Shown one piece after another: positions 54,938 to 64,000 of a stretch of 64,000 bases of DNA. A program made the position numbers and the translations under genes. Numbering within the stretch: the stretch's first letter is position 1; each line of letters opens with the position of its first letter. Below the pieces are notes generated by a model. The model saw nothing but the letters and a program-made list of their open reading frames with translations, ran no database searches and was not told the origin of the DNA. This DNA comes from Actinostola sp. cb2023 (lineage: Eukaryota > Cnidaria > Anthozoa > Actiniaria > Actinostolidae): assembly GCA_033675265.1 (NCBI GenBank), contig JAUJYZ010000466.1, forward strand, positions 1 to 64,000, read 5' to 3'.

Positions 54938-55493
54938 GTGTTGTCACTGACTAACAAACGCTAGTGGCGTATGGAAGTGTTCATGAGTATCTCGAGCGCG
55001 TCACTTTGAATTCCCAAATTTACTTTTCAATTGAACACTGGTTTTCTTTGGTGACGCAAGCTTATTAAGTAGTGTTGTTTGCCTGTGAGAATGGGCGCCT
55101 GGCACAAACACACAAGCATAAGCGCAACAAACAAATATACAGTGAGTTATGTTCGCGTTGAAAATGCAAAACAACAATCGGAGCAATTGGTTCAGTTTCT
55201 ATAAGCTCTCACGATCGGATAGAGGTGAGCTTATGGGAACTGAAAATAATTATCAGTTGCAACTCAAGAACACCTAAGAGTCCCAGAGACAAATCTGGCT
55301 ACATACCACCTACGATTTAAAAATTTCAACTGTGGAAAACATTGATCTAAAACAAGACAACTGATCGATCAAAAGTACTTCATATTAGAATGTAGTGGTA
55401 GTGTGTGTGAGAGTACAGTGTCCCCCAATTAGTGCGCAAGCGCTAGAACACATTGGACACTTAAATAAACAGTTAGTTATTTATTTTTTGTAT

Positions 55494-55689
55494 CGAATGG
55501 TCAAGGCGAGACTTTGCGAAACTGCGAGACAAGGCATTTTTTTGCGAGTCCGAGACGCTTTTTCACCGATTTTCTTTGTTTTCAAAACTCGAGACTCTGA
55601 GACGGCTTTTTGCGAAAAAACGAGACTTCAAGACCCGCGAAATTTGACCGAAATTTTGCGAGACTCTGATCTTTTGCGGGGACCATTCG
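55494..55689. mobile_element. Small MITE-like element
   Basis: CGAATGGTC on the left and GACCATTCG on the right bound about 195 bp rich in GCGAGACT words. The short termini resemble hAT-type MITEs, but the superfamily is uncertain. Confidence 0.45.
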
Positions 55690-56133
55690 ACACCCCTATC
55701 AAAGAGCAACAAACTCTAGAGTAGTTCATCTAGAGACAAATGAATCTAATTCCCGAGCAGCTAATGAGATAAAATGTACAATGAATAAACTATGGAAACT
55801 GCTCAATTACGCCGATTGTCCGATTGCTTTTCTCTAAAATAGTTCCTAATTAGACTAATTAGCATACGCTTTGAAATTCATTCAGGGTTCTTCGGGAACC
55901 GGTAAATCAGCAGATAAGCAGTTCCTTAGAACTCTTTTAGTCTTCAGTATAGAAGCCAGTGACGAGTGAGTGACGACCAGCAGGCAGACTTAAAAGGAAT
56001 ACATAAAAGGAACGAATAAAATCTATTTATATTTCCTTCTCAGTACGCTCTAAAGAATTATAACATATTTCTTTTCGCTTCGATAAAGAAACTATGATGA
56101 GCATAGACAGAACAAATGTTCGGAAAAATCAGA

Positions 56134-56206
56134 CGCCTCGAGCGGGATTCGAACCCACGACACCCCGATTTTATGACAGGTGCTCTACCCACTGAGCAAC
56201 CGAGGC
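56134..56206 (-). tRNA. tRNA-like sequence, probably a pseudogene or SINE head
   Basis: Exactly 73 nt fold as a cloverleaf. The acceptor stem GCCTCGG/TCGAGGC, D-arm GCTC/GAGC and T-arm GTGGG-TTCGAAT-CCCGC are all good. The anticodon stem CCTGT/TCGGG has one mismatch and the loop CATAAAA lacks the universal T33, so a reading of TAA as anticodon is doubtful. Surrounding sequence is non-genic. I lean to a pseudogene. Confidence 0.5.
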
Positions 56207-57192
56207 AACTACAGTGGCGTTGAGTTCAAATTAGCTCAAAGACGCTGATTTTAACCGAACATTTGCTCCCAGGCCTCACGGAACTGGGAATTGCTTCTGT
56301 TTCAGTTTTAATTTATTTTCGATGGATCATCATCTTCTAGCTGACAAAATACAGCGTTTACCTCCCGATGAATAATCAATGAACAGTCAAAACTATATGA
56401 GAAAAGGATAATAATTGATCAGACTTTATTCTTTAGGAATGTTCTATTTTAGTGAGCCAAACCGCCATCAGTAAAGCGGCCACATCCGTGCGTTTCTTTT
56501 CTGAGAAGAGACTGTTAGTCAGGTTTTAAAACACAATAGAATGGACAACTCTGCGACATCATTAGCTAACATAATGGCCACTTCCTTCTACGAGATCTTG
56601 CGGTACTTTATCTTAAGAGAGAACAAGGACCCACTTCAAATGCAGTACAGCACATGGAGCTGTTGATCTAATACGCGACGGTGTTATGTCGATTGGGAAA
56701 TATCCGAAGGCCTAAGGCTGAGAAATGCCGAGAAAGAGGCGACAAAATACGTCTTCCAAAACACTAGAAAAGCGGCCCAATAATGGTAGAACATCTGAAC
56801 TAATTAGTGATAGAAATAAAATTCGAATTCCCAACAATTATCCATGTTTTTGGGCACTTCCGATGCATTTATAACACATCAGAGAGCGCGCGTTTGAATT
56901 GCTACATCACTGATTTGTTCTGGGAAAAAATGGTCATTATTAGCTTAGAGCAAGTGTCGGAACAATTCCCCCAAAAGACGAAGCCATTTTAATTTAAATA
57001 TTTGGTTTAAGGCTATATGAACAATTTGGTTTCTAGGGATAATAATAATAATAATAATAGTAAATAGTTTTAGGAGCGCTACACAAACTCTCAACGCTCT
57101 TACATAACTCTGAGATGGGTATAGATGCAATCAGTTAAAACGTTAGCACTAGGGTGATTAAGGAACAGCCACAGCCCTGTGTGAAGATCAGG

Positions 57193-57332
57193 CAGGGCCG
57201 TACATAGCACAGAGGCAGGGGGGGGCAGTTGCCCCCCTAGCAAGGCGAAAAATGTACCAAAAAGTACTGAGAACTGTACTATTTTTAGTATTTTTTTGCC
57301 CCCCCTTGAATTTTGGGTTATGTACGCCCCTG
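57193..57332. mobile_element. Short hAT-like MITE
   Basis: CAGGGCCGTACATAGC on the left and TTATGTACGCCCCTG on the right are imperfect inverted ends of the CAGGGGCG type common in hAT transposons. The interior has TTGCCCCCC/GGGGGGCAA words on the two arms. Confidence 0.6.
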
Positions 57333-58199
57333 TCAGGTATACCATTCTTGGTCAAATCTGCTTCTCACTATAATCAAAATCCCAATGGAACTCAATAATC
57401 TATAGTGCGACGCTTTTGGAATTCTTAAAATAAGTAGTTTAGAGAAAGTTTGAAAATGCTCGCTAATACACTGAGCTGTTTCTTCAGTTAAAATTGCGCA
57501 TTGAGAATCCTTGTCAAATCCACTTCAAGACCGTAAAGTAGCGGACTTTCAAAATGCAAATTAAAACTCCGTTTTACAATCTTAAGAACAATAAGTTTAC
57601 AGGTGAAGGAATTGAATTCTTCGAGCAAATATTCTTTGACATAATGACATATTTTGACAACGGCCTCCGTTATAATTTAGAGAACGTTGCTAGAATTTCA
57701 AACTATAGGCACGACCGTCGCACACAAGAACTGAGGAATCCCAAGCTTCAATATAGCCTCCTTTGCAGTCGTTCTTAGGTAAAAACGAGAGCTTTTCCTT
57801 ATGACACTCAACTGAAGTTAATCATAAATCATTTCAGACAAATATGATCAGCTTCCATAAAACTTAAAAGTCAGTAATCTCGGCATAAAAGATATACTTT
57901 TGAGAATTGACAGTAACAGAGGCATCCGATACAGTTCATTTTTGAAGAGCTTATCCAAAAAAGGAACGCATATATAGAAGATCTTTTGAATGAATATTGA
58001 ACTAAATTGTGGCATTTCTGAGAGTTGGCGCCGATATTTGTTTCGCTCAGTTTTGTCTTTTTATTAAGTTCGTTTGCATGTAAACATCGCGTAGAAATCG
58101 TGCGAACACTGCTTTGTTATCTTGGAGCAGAAGTTGTGTAGTCTTTTGCTTTTCTTTTTAAATGGCAAAAAATATGAAAGGAAAAATCGAGGTTGAGTA

Positions 58200-59400
58200 T
58201 AATTCTCTTTTTGAAGAGTTCTTCCAGAAAAGTAACACACAGAACATTGTCAACACAGAGGTGTCTGTTCGTTTCTTTTTGAAGAGTTCTTCCAAAAAAG
58301 TAACACACAGAACATTGTTTGGATATTGTAGCAACACAGAGGTGGCTGTTCGTTTCTTTTTTAAGAGTTCTTCCAAAAAAGTAACACACAGAACATTGTC
58401 AACACAGAGGTGTCTGTTCGTTTCTTTTTGAAGAGTTCTTCCAAAAAAGTAACACACAGAACATTGTTTGGATATTGTAGCAACACAGAGGTGGCTGTTC
58501 GTTTCTTTTTTAAGAGTTCTTCCAGAAAAGTAACACACAGAACATTGTTTGAATATTGTAGCAACACAGAGGTGTCTGTTCGTTTAGTTTTCAAGAGTTC
58601 TTCCAAAAAAGTAACACACAGAACATTGTTTGAATATTGTAGCAACACAGAGGTGTCTGTTCGTTTCGTTTTCAAGAGTTCTTCCAGAAAAGTAACACAC
58701 AGAACATTGTTTGAATATTGTAGCAACACAGAGGTGGCTGTTCGTTTCTTTTTGAAGAGTTCTTCCAAAAAAGTAACACACAGAATATTGTTTGAATATT
58801 GTAGCAACACAGAGGTGCATGGCTGTTCGTTTCGTTTTCAAGAGTTCTTCCAAAAACGTTACACACAGAACATTGTTTGAATATTGTAGCAACACAGAGG
58901 TGGCTGTTCGTTTCGTTTTCAAGAGTTCTTCCAAAAACGTTACACACAGAACATTGTTTGAATATTGTAGCAACAGAGGTGGCTGTTCGTTTCTTTTTGA
59001 AGAGTTCTTCCAAAAAAGTAACACACAGAACATTGACAAAAATTTTGTTTCTTCAACCTTAGTTTTAATAAAAAACTGCCAAGCTTTCGGGCTAAGCGCC
59101 CATCTTCAGGGCTAAATGCATACTAAAATCTAATTACATACATTTAGCCCTGAAGATGGGCGCTTAGCCCGAAAGCTTGGCAGTTTTTTATTAAAACTAA
59201 GGTTGAAGAAACTAAATTTTTGTCATGAATCATCCAACCTACAAACCGACATTAGACACAGAACATTGTTTGAATATTGTAGCAACACAGAGGTATCTGT
59301 GCGTTTCGTTTTTATTTAAGAGTTCTTCCAAAAAAGTAACACACAGAGCATTGTTTAAATACTGTAGCAACACAGAGGTGTTTGTCCGTTTCTTTTCCTA
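58200..59400. repeat. 82-84 bp minisatellite, interrupted by a palindrome
   Basis: About twelve units share GAGTTCTTCCAAAAAAGTAA, CACACAGAACATTGTTTGAA and TATTGTAGCAACACAGAGGT. The array is split at 59034-59226 by an inserted foldback and resumes at about 59250 with two more diverged units. Reverse frames such as CVTFLEELFKKK come from the repeat. Confidence 0.92.
59034..59226. mobile_element. 72-bp-arm foldback inserted in the minisatellite
   Basis: Arms 59047-59118 and 59141-59212 are near-perfect complements, for example GCCAAGCTTTCGGGCTAAGC with GCTTAGCCCGAAAGCTTGGC. The loop is 22 bp. GACAAAAATTTTG and AAATTTTTGTC lie at the outer ends. Confidence 0.88.
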
Positions 59401-60375
59401 ATCATATATTTGCTTATATGCATTTGAACCGTTTAGGAATCTGAAAACGGTGGTATATATGTTGATAATCTCATCACGTAGTTGGAAAAACGGATCGTTG
59501 TTCCTTTGTTTGTGCGCGTTTATAGACAATGGCAACTACAACGTATTTGGACCGATTTGGTTTGGATTTTGAGTTGAAAATTTTGTGCAATAATACTAAT
59601 AAGTTGTAAAAAAAAAAGTTGTTGAATTCTCGGAGAAGAACTACAAAGATGGTCTTTCTCAAAATCCAAATAAAACACCGTTGCGTGAAGCTCGCATGAA
59701 GTCCCACTCCAGAAGCGTTTATTGTTATCTTAATTCCACTAATTTATTATTGATTTTGTGTTTGTTTCTGAAGTCAGTTTTGTATATTATTTGCTTGCGT
59801 GCAAGGACTAATAACTCCAAATGCGAACGTTAAAGCTGCACAGTGTATGATTCCAATGACGTATGAGTTTGTGAGTTGGAGTTTGTTGGTGTTGGTGTTT
59901 TGGCAGTGAAATCCGCCATCCGGAACTGACCAAAATTCCATCTGAAGAGAATTTTCGATTAGGCTTTCATCTCTTTTAAGATCGATTTAACCTCTCGAAA
60001 AACACAAAAACAAGTCTTTGGCGCCTCGAGAAACGGCTATGCATAGTAAAGCCAACTTAAGATATATAATGATAGCGTTTTAGCTCGGAGGAGCTACATG
60101 AATTCCAGAAATCCACAAGTCAGAAATTGGTGACGATCAGCCGTTCATGTCAGCCTCAAGCAATTCATTATTTTTAATAATTAGGATAAAAAACTACAAT
60201 GATTTCTTAAAAAAGGAACGTTTATTTAATTAATTCTTTATCGCTGTTTCTTCGGTTTCTCGAGCTGTGTTTATAAAAACCTATTAGCGTAACACACAAT
60301 TAACGTGTTTGTCGTAATTGCGCGCACACCTTGCCCATTGAATCGCGTAGGAGATCGATATTTAGCGGCATTTTG
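59401..60375. other. Noncoding stretch
   Basis: Nothing recognised. Confidence 0.4.
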
Positions 60376-60721
60376 AGACGTATATAAAAACTACCCATCA
60401 TTCTGATCTAGAGAAAGAAAGGACTCGAAATCCCAAATTGAATAATAAACGGTAAGTAAATACAGTACAAAAACGTATTGCTGGGCGTTTTTTGGCGGTT
60501 ATTTTGGAGCATTTTGTCATCAAAACAGGGACAGTCTGAGGTAATTACCACTATACCAAGGGGTAATTAACGTCAGCTACTCGTCAGCGGAAGCAGTAGA
60601 GTTCTGTTTGTATTGAGTGACCGATCTAACAGCACTTATAAGCCACAAGACCCAGCCTTAGCAAGCCACTATTGGACAGTGTCGCAACGGGCAAAGAACA
60701 GCATACGCCGACCACACTGAG
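60376..60721 (+). promoter_or_regulatory. Candidate TATA promoter with two noncoding exons
   Basis: GTATATAAAAA at 60380-60390 lies about 30 bp before a purine-rich start region. A first exon could end at AAACG|GTAAGT (60451). A second, ending at CTGAG|GTAAGC (60721), is preceded by CTCGTCAG at about 60588. Neither contains an ATG, so they would be 5' untranslated. I could not find the following coding exon in the window; the gene may continue beyond it or the signals may be chance. Confidence 0.35.
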
Positions 60722-61204
60722 GTAAGCAAGACACGAACTGTTTTCATATCTCTCTCGTACAATGATTTTGTTTTACAAATAATGGAGACCCATCTATAGG
60801 CTACTAAGATAGTATGCGCCTCTCTTGAAGATAACTCAAACGCAATTCATTATTTTGTGTAAGTAAGCCTCCAATATGCATGAGAAGAGCGCCATGTGTT
60901 TTCTTCCAGTCTTCCATTGTGTTCTTCTCTATGAAAACAGCGCAGAAACGAGTTACCTATCTATCCGATAGCAGTAAATCTTCTTTAGATTTCTTTGAAA
61001 ACGTTCATTAAAAAAGACGCAAATAATGTTAACAAGTATTTGAGAAACATTTTAGTATCTACTAAATAAGCCAGGGCGGGCGGTGGGTGGCGAACTTCCC
61101 TCGGACGGAGAATATCGTTTTTCCGCTCTCTCTTTCTTTCTCTCGTTCTTTCTTTCTTCTCATTTTTTTCTTGAACACCCATATAAGCTATACTATTCAT
61201 CTAT

Positions 61205-61415
61205 CTTACACAGACGTGAACTTGTCAAGGAAAACTTGTTCGTGCAGATGCGGCTTTCGCCCTTTTTCCTTGACAAGGAAAAATGGACTATTTTTGTCAT
61301 CTACACGAGCAAGTTTTCCTTGACAAGGAAAAATTGGCGATGATTTTGTTGTCTACACGAGCAAGTCTTCCTTGTCAAGGAAAACGGAAAATTTGCTCGT
61401 GTAGATGCGGCTTTA
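61205..61415. mobile_element. Array of CCTTGTCAAGG palindromes
   Basis: CTTGTCAAGGAAAAC and TTTTCCTTGACAAGG alternate, with CGTGTAGATGCGGCTTT and CTACACGAGCAAGTTTTCC, giving several overlapping hairpins. Probably a MITE with an internal duplication. Confidence 0.6.
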
Positions 61416-61579
61416 TACATCGACGCAGCTCATACTAGTGTACTCGCTATATATATATATCTCTTTAAAATGTATAATAGTTTAAGGTCATGAAGGTACT
61501 GTCGCGTTTTAGAACGGAGATCGATCGCGGTCACTTGTTGAACTGTAGACTAGGAACTGTCGGCCAGATGAGAAAGCGA

Positions 61580-61635
61580 CTTATCAGATATTATTATTAA
61601 TTATTATTATTATTATTAATTATTATTATTAATAT

Positions 61636-61705
<70 letters not shown>

Positions 61706-61940
61706 TATTTATTATTATTATTATTATTAAATATTATTATTATATTAATTATTATTAATAAAATTAATAATATATATATAATAATAAATAATATAAATAA
61801 TATAATAAATAAATTATTTGTAATTTGCTTTGAGAAATAAAGGTATCTTAAATTATTAATAATAATAATTATTATCAGTATTATTATTATATTTATTATT
61901 ATTATTATTATTAATTATTATTATTATTATTACTGAATAT
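61580..61940. repeat. AT-only (ATT)n microsatellite with inverted halves
   Basis: ATT runs pass into AAT/TAATA runs and back, so the region can fold on itself. Confidence 0.9.
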
Positions 61941-62141
61941 TGTATTCACGTGGCCAAGCACTACAATCGTTTGAGTCTAATTTGTCATTAATTCCATTCA
62001 TTTTGAAATCACTAGTAAATCCTTCATTCTGATTGGTTGAAAGTGATACAATTTATTCCTAAATTACATCGATCTTTTTACTCATTAAATCCTGTGTTTT
62101 TTTGCTTAACCAATCACAAAACAGACATCTCACGTCGGCGA

Positions 62142-62365
62142 AAGGTGTTCTACAATCGTTTATCGAAATATTTGAATCGACATGATATCTTATGTAAAAG
62201 TCAATATGGTTTTAGGAAAGGTCACTCACTGATCGTTTGCCCTTATTGATCTTTACGAGAAAATTTCTGCAGCAATTGATAACAAAGAATTTGCTGTTGG
62301 CCGGAATCTTTTTGGACTTAACGAAGACATTTGATACGGTAAATCACGAAATTCTTTTTCAATAA
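62142..62365 (+). pseudogene. LINE reverse-transcriptase fragment
   Basis: Codes for FYNRLSKYLNRHDILCKSQ and YGFRKGHS, then after frame breaks GIFLDLTKTFDTVNHEIL. These are RT motifs of non-LTR elements (the FRKGHST and FLDLSKAFDTVNH regions). Stops and shifts make it a dead fragment of about 220 bp. Confidence 0.75.
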
Positions 62366-62829
62366 AATTAAAGGATCCACTGTACCCTTCTCGACGTGAC
62401 ACCAAGTTGCTTAGTTCATTTTCACTACTTACCGTAAACCACTTATTTACTGAAGTCAGGACAAGATAATATGAGAATTAATCATTAACCACGTGATCAA
62501 ATTAGACTGATCGATGATTAGCCATGAGATACGATATAATCAGATATAATATATAATGGATGTTTGCCGTAGAGTAATAGAATTGATAAGTAGAATTATA
62601 TTGAAATTGAAATGGTAAGAAATACTAGAATTGATACAGAATAGACTGATATTTTTGAAGGAGTAATGATTGGACTAAGCCACGTTTATACGAGCGAATC
62701 AAGCATAAGAATGATTAAGAATATTAAATAACGTTTGAGGAGCATCATCTCGATGCTCTTACAAGATCTAACCTAATAAGATAATATTACATCATTTTAA
62801 ACTAGCATGAAATGGAACAAATTTGATCC
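62366..62829. other. Noncoding stretch
   Basis: Nothing recognised beyond possible decayed LINE sequence. Confidence 0.35.
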
Positions 62830-63065
62830 TTGTGTTTCTGCTTATGCTTGCGTCAGGCCCGTTTTCACAGTGACATAAGGCCTCTTGTGTTTGCGCTTGT
62901 GCTTGTGTCAGGCCCGTTTTCACAGTGAAATAACGCCTCTTGTGCTTGCGCTTGTGCTTGTGTCAGGCCCGTTTTCACAGTGAAATAACGCTTCTTGTGT
63001 TTGCGCTTGTGCTTGCGGTCAGCCCCGTTTTCACTGTGAAATAAGGTCTCGTGTGCTTGCCCTTA
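62830..63065. repeat. Four copies of a 55-57 bp repeat
   Basis: Units share CGCTTGTGCTTGTGTCAGGC and CCGTTTTCACAGTGAAATAA. A diverged single relative is at about 36180-36215 (GCTTGCGTTAGGCCTG plus TTTCACAGTGAAA). Confidence 0.85.
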
Positions 63066-63338
63066 TTTAGAAACTCCCCCACAAAAGCAAATGTTTATCA
63101 TAACAGCTGAAAATTGGTTCAAACCAATCCAGCATTTCTTTGCGTTTCCGATTGAAATTCCAATCAAACTTCCTCGGAAATCTACGTCTATTCAAAAATA
63201 ATCAGAACCTATTTGAAGTATTTAAGAATAAAGTTTAAAATAACAATAGAAATTTGATCATTGATGGCGAAGAAGAAAAGCCTTTCAAAAATAATGTACG
63301 CATTTTGAAAGTGCTGTGTGAAGATACAGTCAATGTCA

Positions 63339-63804
63339 TTAAAGTGCCTATAACCCCTGTGAGTTTGTCTTAAAAATTGATTATATATTAAGTGAATAGT
63401 TACAGGTTTCAGTATTTTGTGATTTGAACTTCGTGTTTGTGAGTTATAGAGGTTTGAAATCGGGATATGCTAATTTGGTGACGTAACTTAAGGAATGATG
63501 CCATAGCTTATTTAGCTGTGTTCTTTAATGAAATAGGATAAAAAGTTTATCAAGTCATATCTATAAACTGTGCAAAAATATTGCAAGTTTCAAAATGTCA
63601 GTAATTTGCACAAGGGTGTTTTTGTATAAGACCTGATTCCTTAAAGTACGTCATTTTGACGTCATCTAATTTCCATATCACGATTTCAAACCTCTATAAC
63701 TTGCCAACGCGAAGTTCAAATCACAAAATACTGAAACCTGCAACTATTCACTTAATATATAATCGATTTGTAAAACAAACTCAAAGGCATTATAGGCACT
63801 TTAA
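63339..63804. mobile_element. TTAA-flanked MITE, copy 3
   Basis: TTAAAGTGCCTATAAC on the left pairs with TTATAGGCACTTTAA on the right; inner arms share GAAACCTGCAACTATTCACT and TTTCAAACCTCTATAACT. Closest to copy 2 in its interior layout. Confidence 0.8.
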
Positions 63805-64000
63805 GGTTGTCCACCTCGGAAAAGCACATTTACACATTTGCACATTTACACATTTGCACTTTTACAAGTGCTGAAATACAACTATCCACCTGAAATCTTC
63901 TCACCGTGTATAAGGCCGCAGCATTCTTATGGCAGTATACTTCTACTGAATCTATTGACTCTGGGTTCCACTTGCGCAAAACAAATATACACGTGATGTT
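63805..64000. other. Window edge, short CATTTACACATTTGCA repeat
   Basis: A few tandem ACACATTTGCACATTT steps at 63822-63862, otherwise nothing recognised. Confidence 0.5.

Larger units (their letters stand above)
54938..58150. other. Noncoding stretch between MITE and minisatellite
   Basis: Besides the elements listed separately I see no gene. A 48-codon basic frame from about 56727 (MPRKRRQNTSSK) vaguely resembles transposase N-termini but is too short to call. Confidence 0.35.

Noticed and set aside
58117..59039. Reverse and forward frames such as SNNVLCVTFLEELFKK
   Set aside because: Created by the 82-84 bp minisatellite; frames shift with unit-length changes and no start or splice context exists.
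59150..59190. Hammerhead ribozyme core CTGAAGA...GAAA
   Set aside because: An extra T separates CTGAAGA from the GGGC/GCCC stem, so the canonical core is not formed, and no matching stem I and cleavage site were found.

Overview
The window is a repeat-rich stretch of an animal nuclear genome, most likely a cnidarian (coral or sea anemone). The genes have short exons, GT-AG introns and metazoan-type proteins. The DNA between them is AT-rich and packed with foldback elements, minisatellites and degraded retroelements. The cnidarian assignment is an inference from this overall character and was not tested by a search.

Four cellular protein-coding genes can be assembled exon by exon with consistent splice phases. 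(1) 8464-11639, plus strand: a two-exon type II membrane protein with a glycosyltransferase-like region and a C-terminal LicD/fukutin-type domain; it carries one apparent single-base frameshift. (2) 26967-29084, plus strand: a three-exon, serine-rich 479-residue protein of unknown function. (3) 31059-37625, plus strand: a four-exon secreted two-EF-hand protein resembling MCFD2, the ER-Golgi cargo-receptor partner. (4) 39989-49435, minus strand: a complete eight-exon METTL1 (tRNA m7G46 methyltransferase), convergent with the MCFD2-like gene. A possible further gene start, with a TATA box and two noncoding exons, lies at about 60.4-60.7 kb.

Layout. 0-2 kb: degraded coding remnants. 2.4-4.2 kb: two minisatellites. 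4.2-8.4 kb: noncoding repeat debris. 8.4-11.6 kb: LicD gene with a foldback transposon in its intron. 11.6-17 kb: microsatellite, a TTAA-flanked MITE and a 3.4-kb satellite of 84-bp units. 17.6-19.8 kb: a dispersed repeat and a MITE. 19.85-25.81 kb: a young Ty3/Gypsy LTR element whose whole gag-pol interior is inverted relative to its own LTRs and is bounded by 175-bp inverted repeats. 26.2-29.3 kb: foldback element and serine-rich gene. 29.9-37.6 kb: minisatellites and the MCFD2-like gene. 37.6-49.4 kb: minisatellites and METTL1. 49.5-64 kb: almost entirely MITEs, foldbacks, tRNA-like sequence, minisatellites and a LINE fragment.

The most unusual observations concern METTL1 and the Gypsy element. 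Two separate minisatellites have grown out of METTL1's own exon edges. One is nine 62-bp copies of the C-terminal codons, stop codon and AATAAA signal. The other is about eleven 65-bp copies of the 3' splice site and first 22 bases of exon 2. The METTL1 start codon also sits in a perfect TISU motif, with a MITE inserted 61 bp upstream. The inverted Gypsy interior looks like a product, or substrate, of recombination between its 175-bp inverted repeats.
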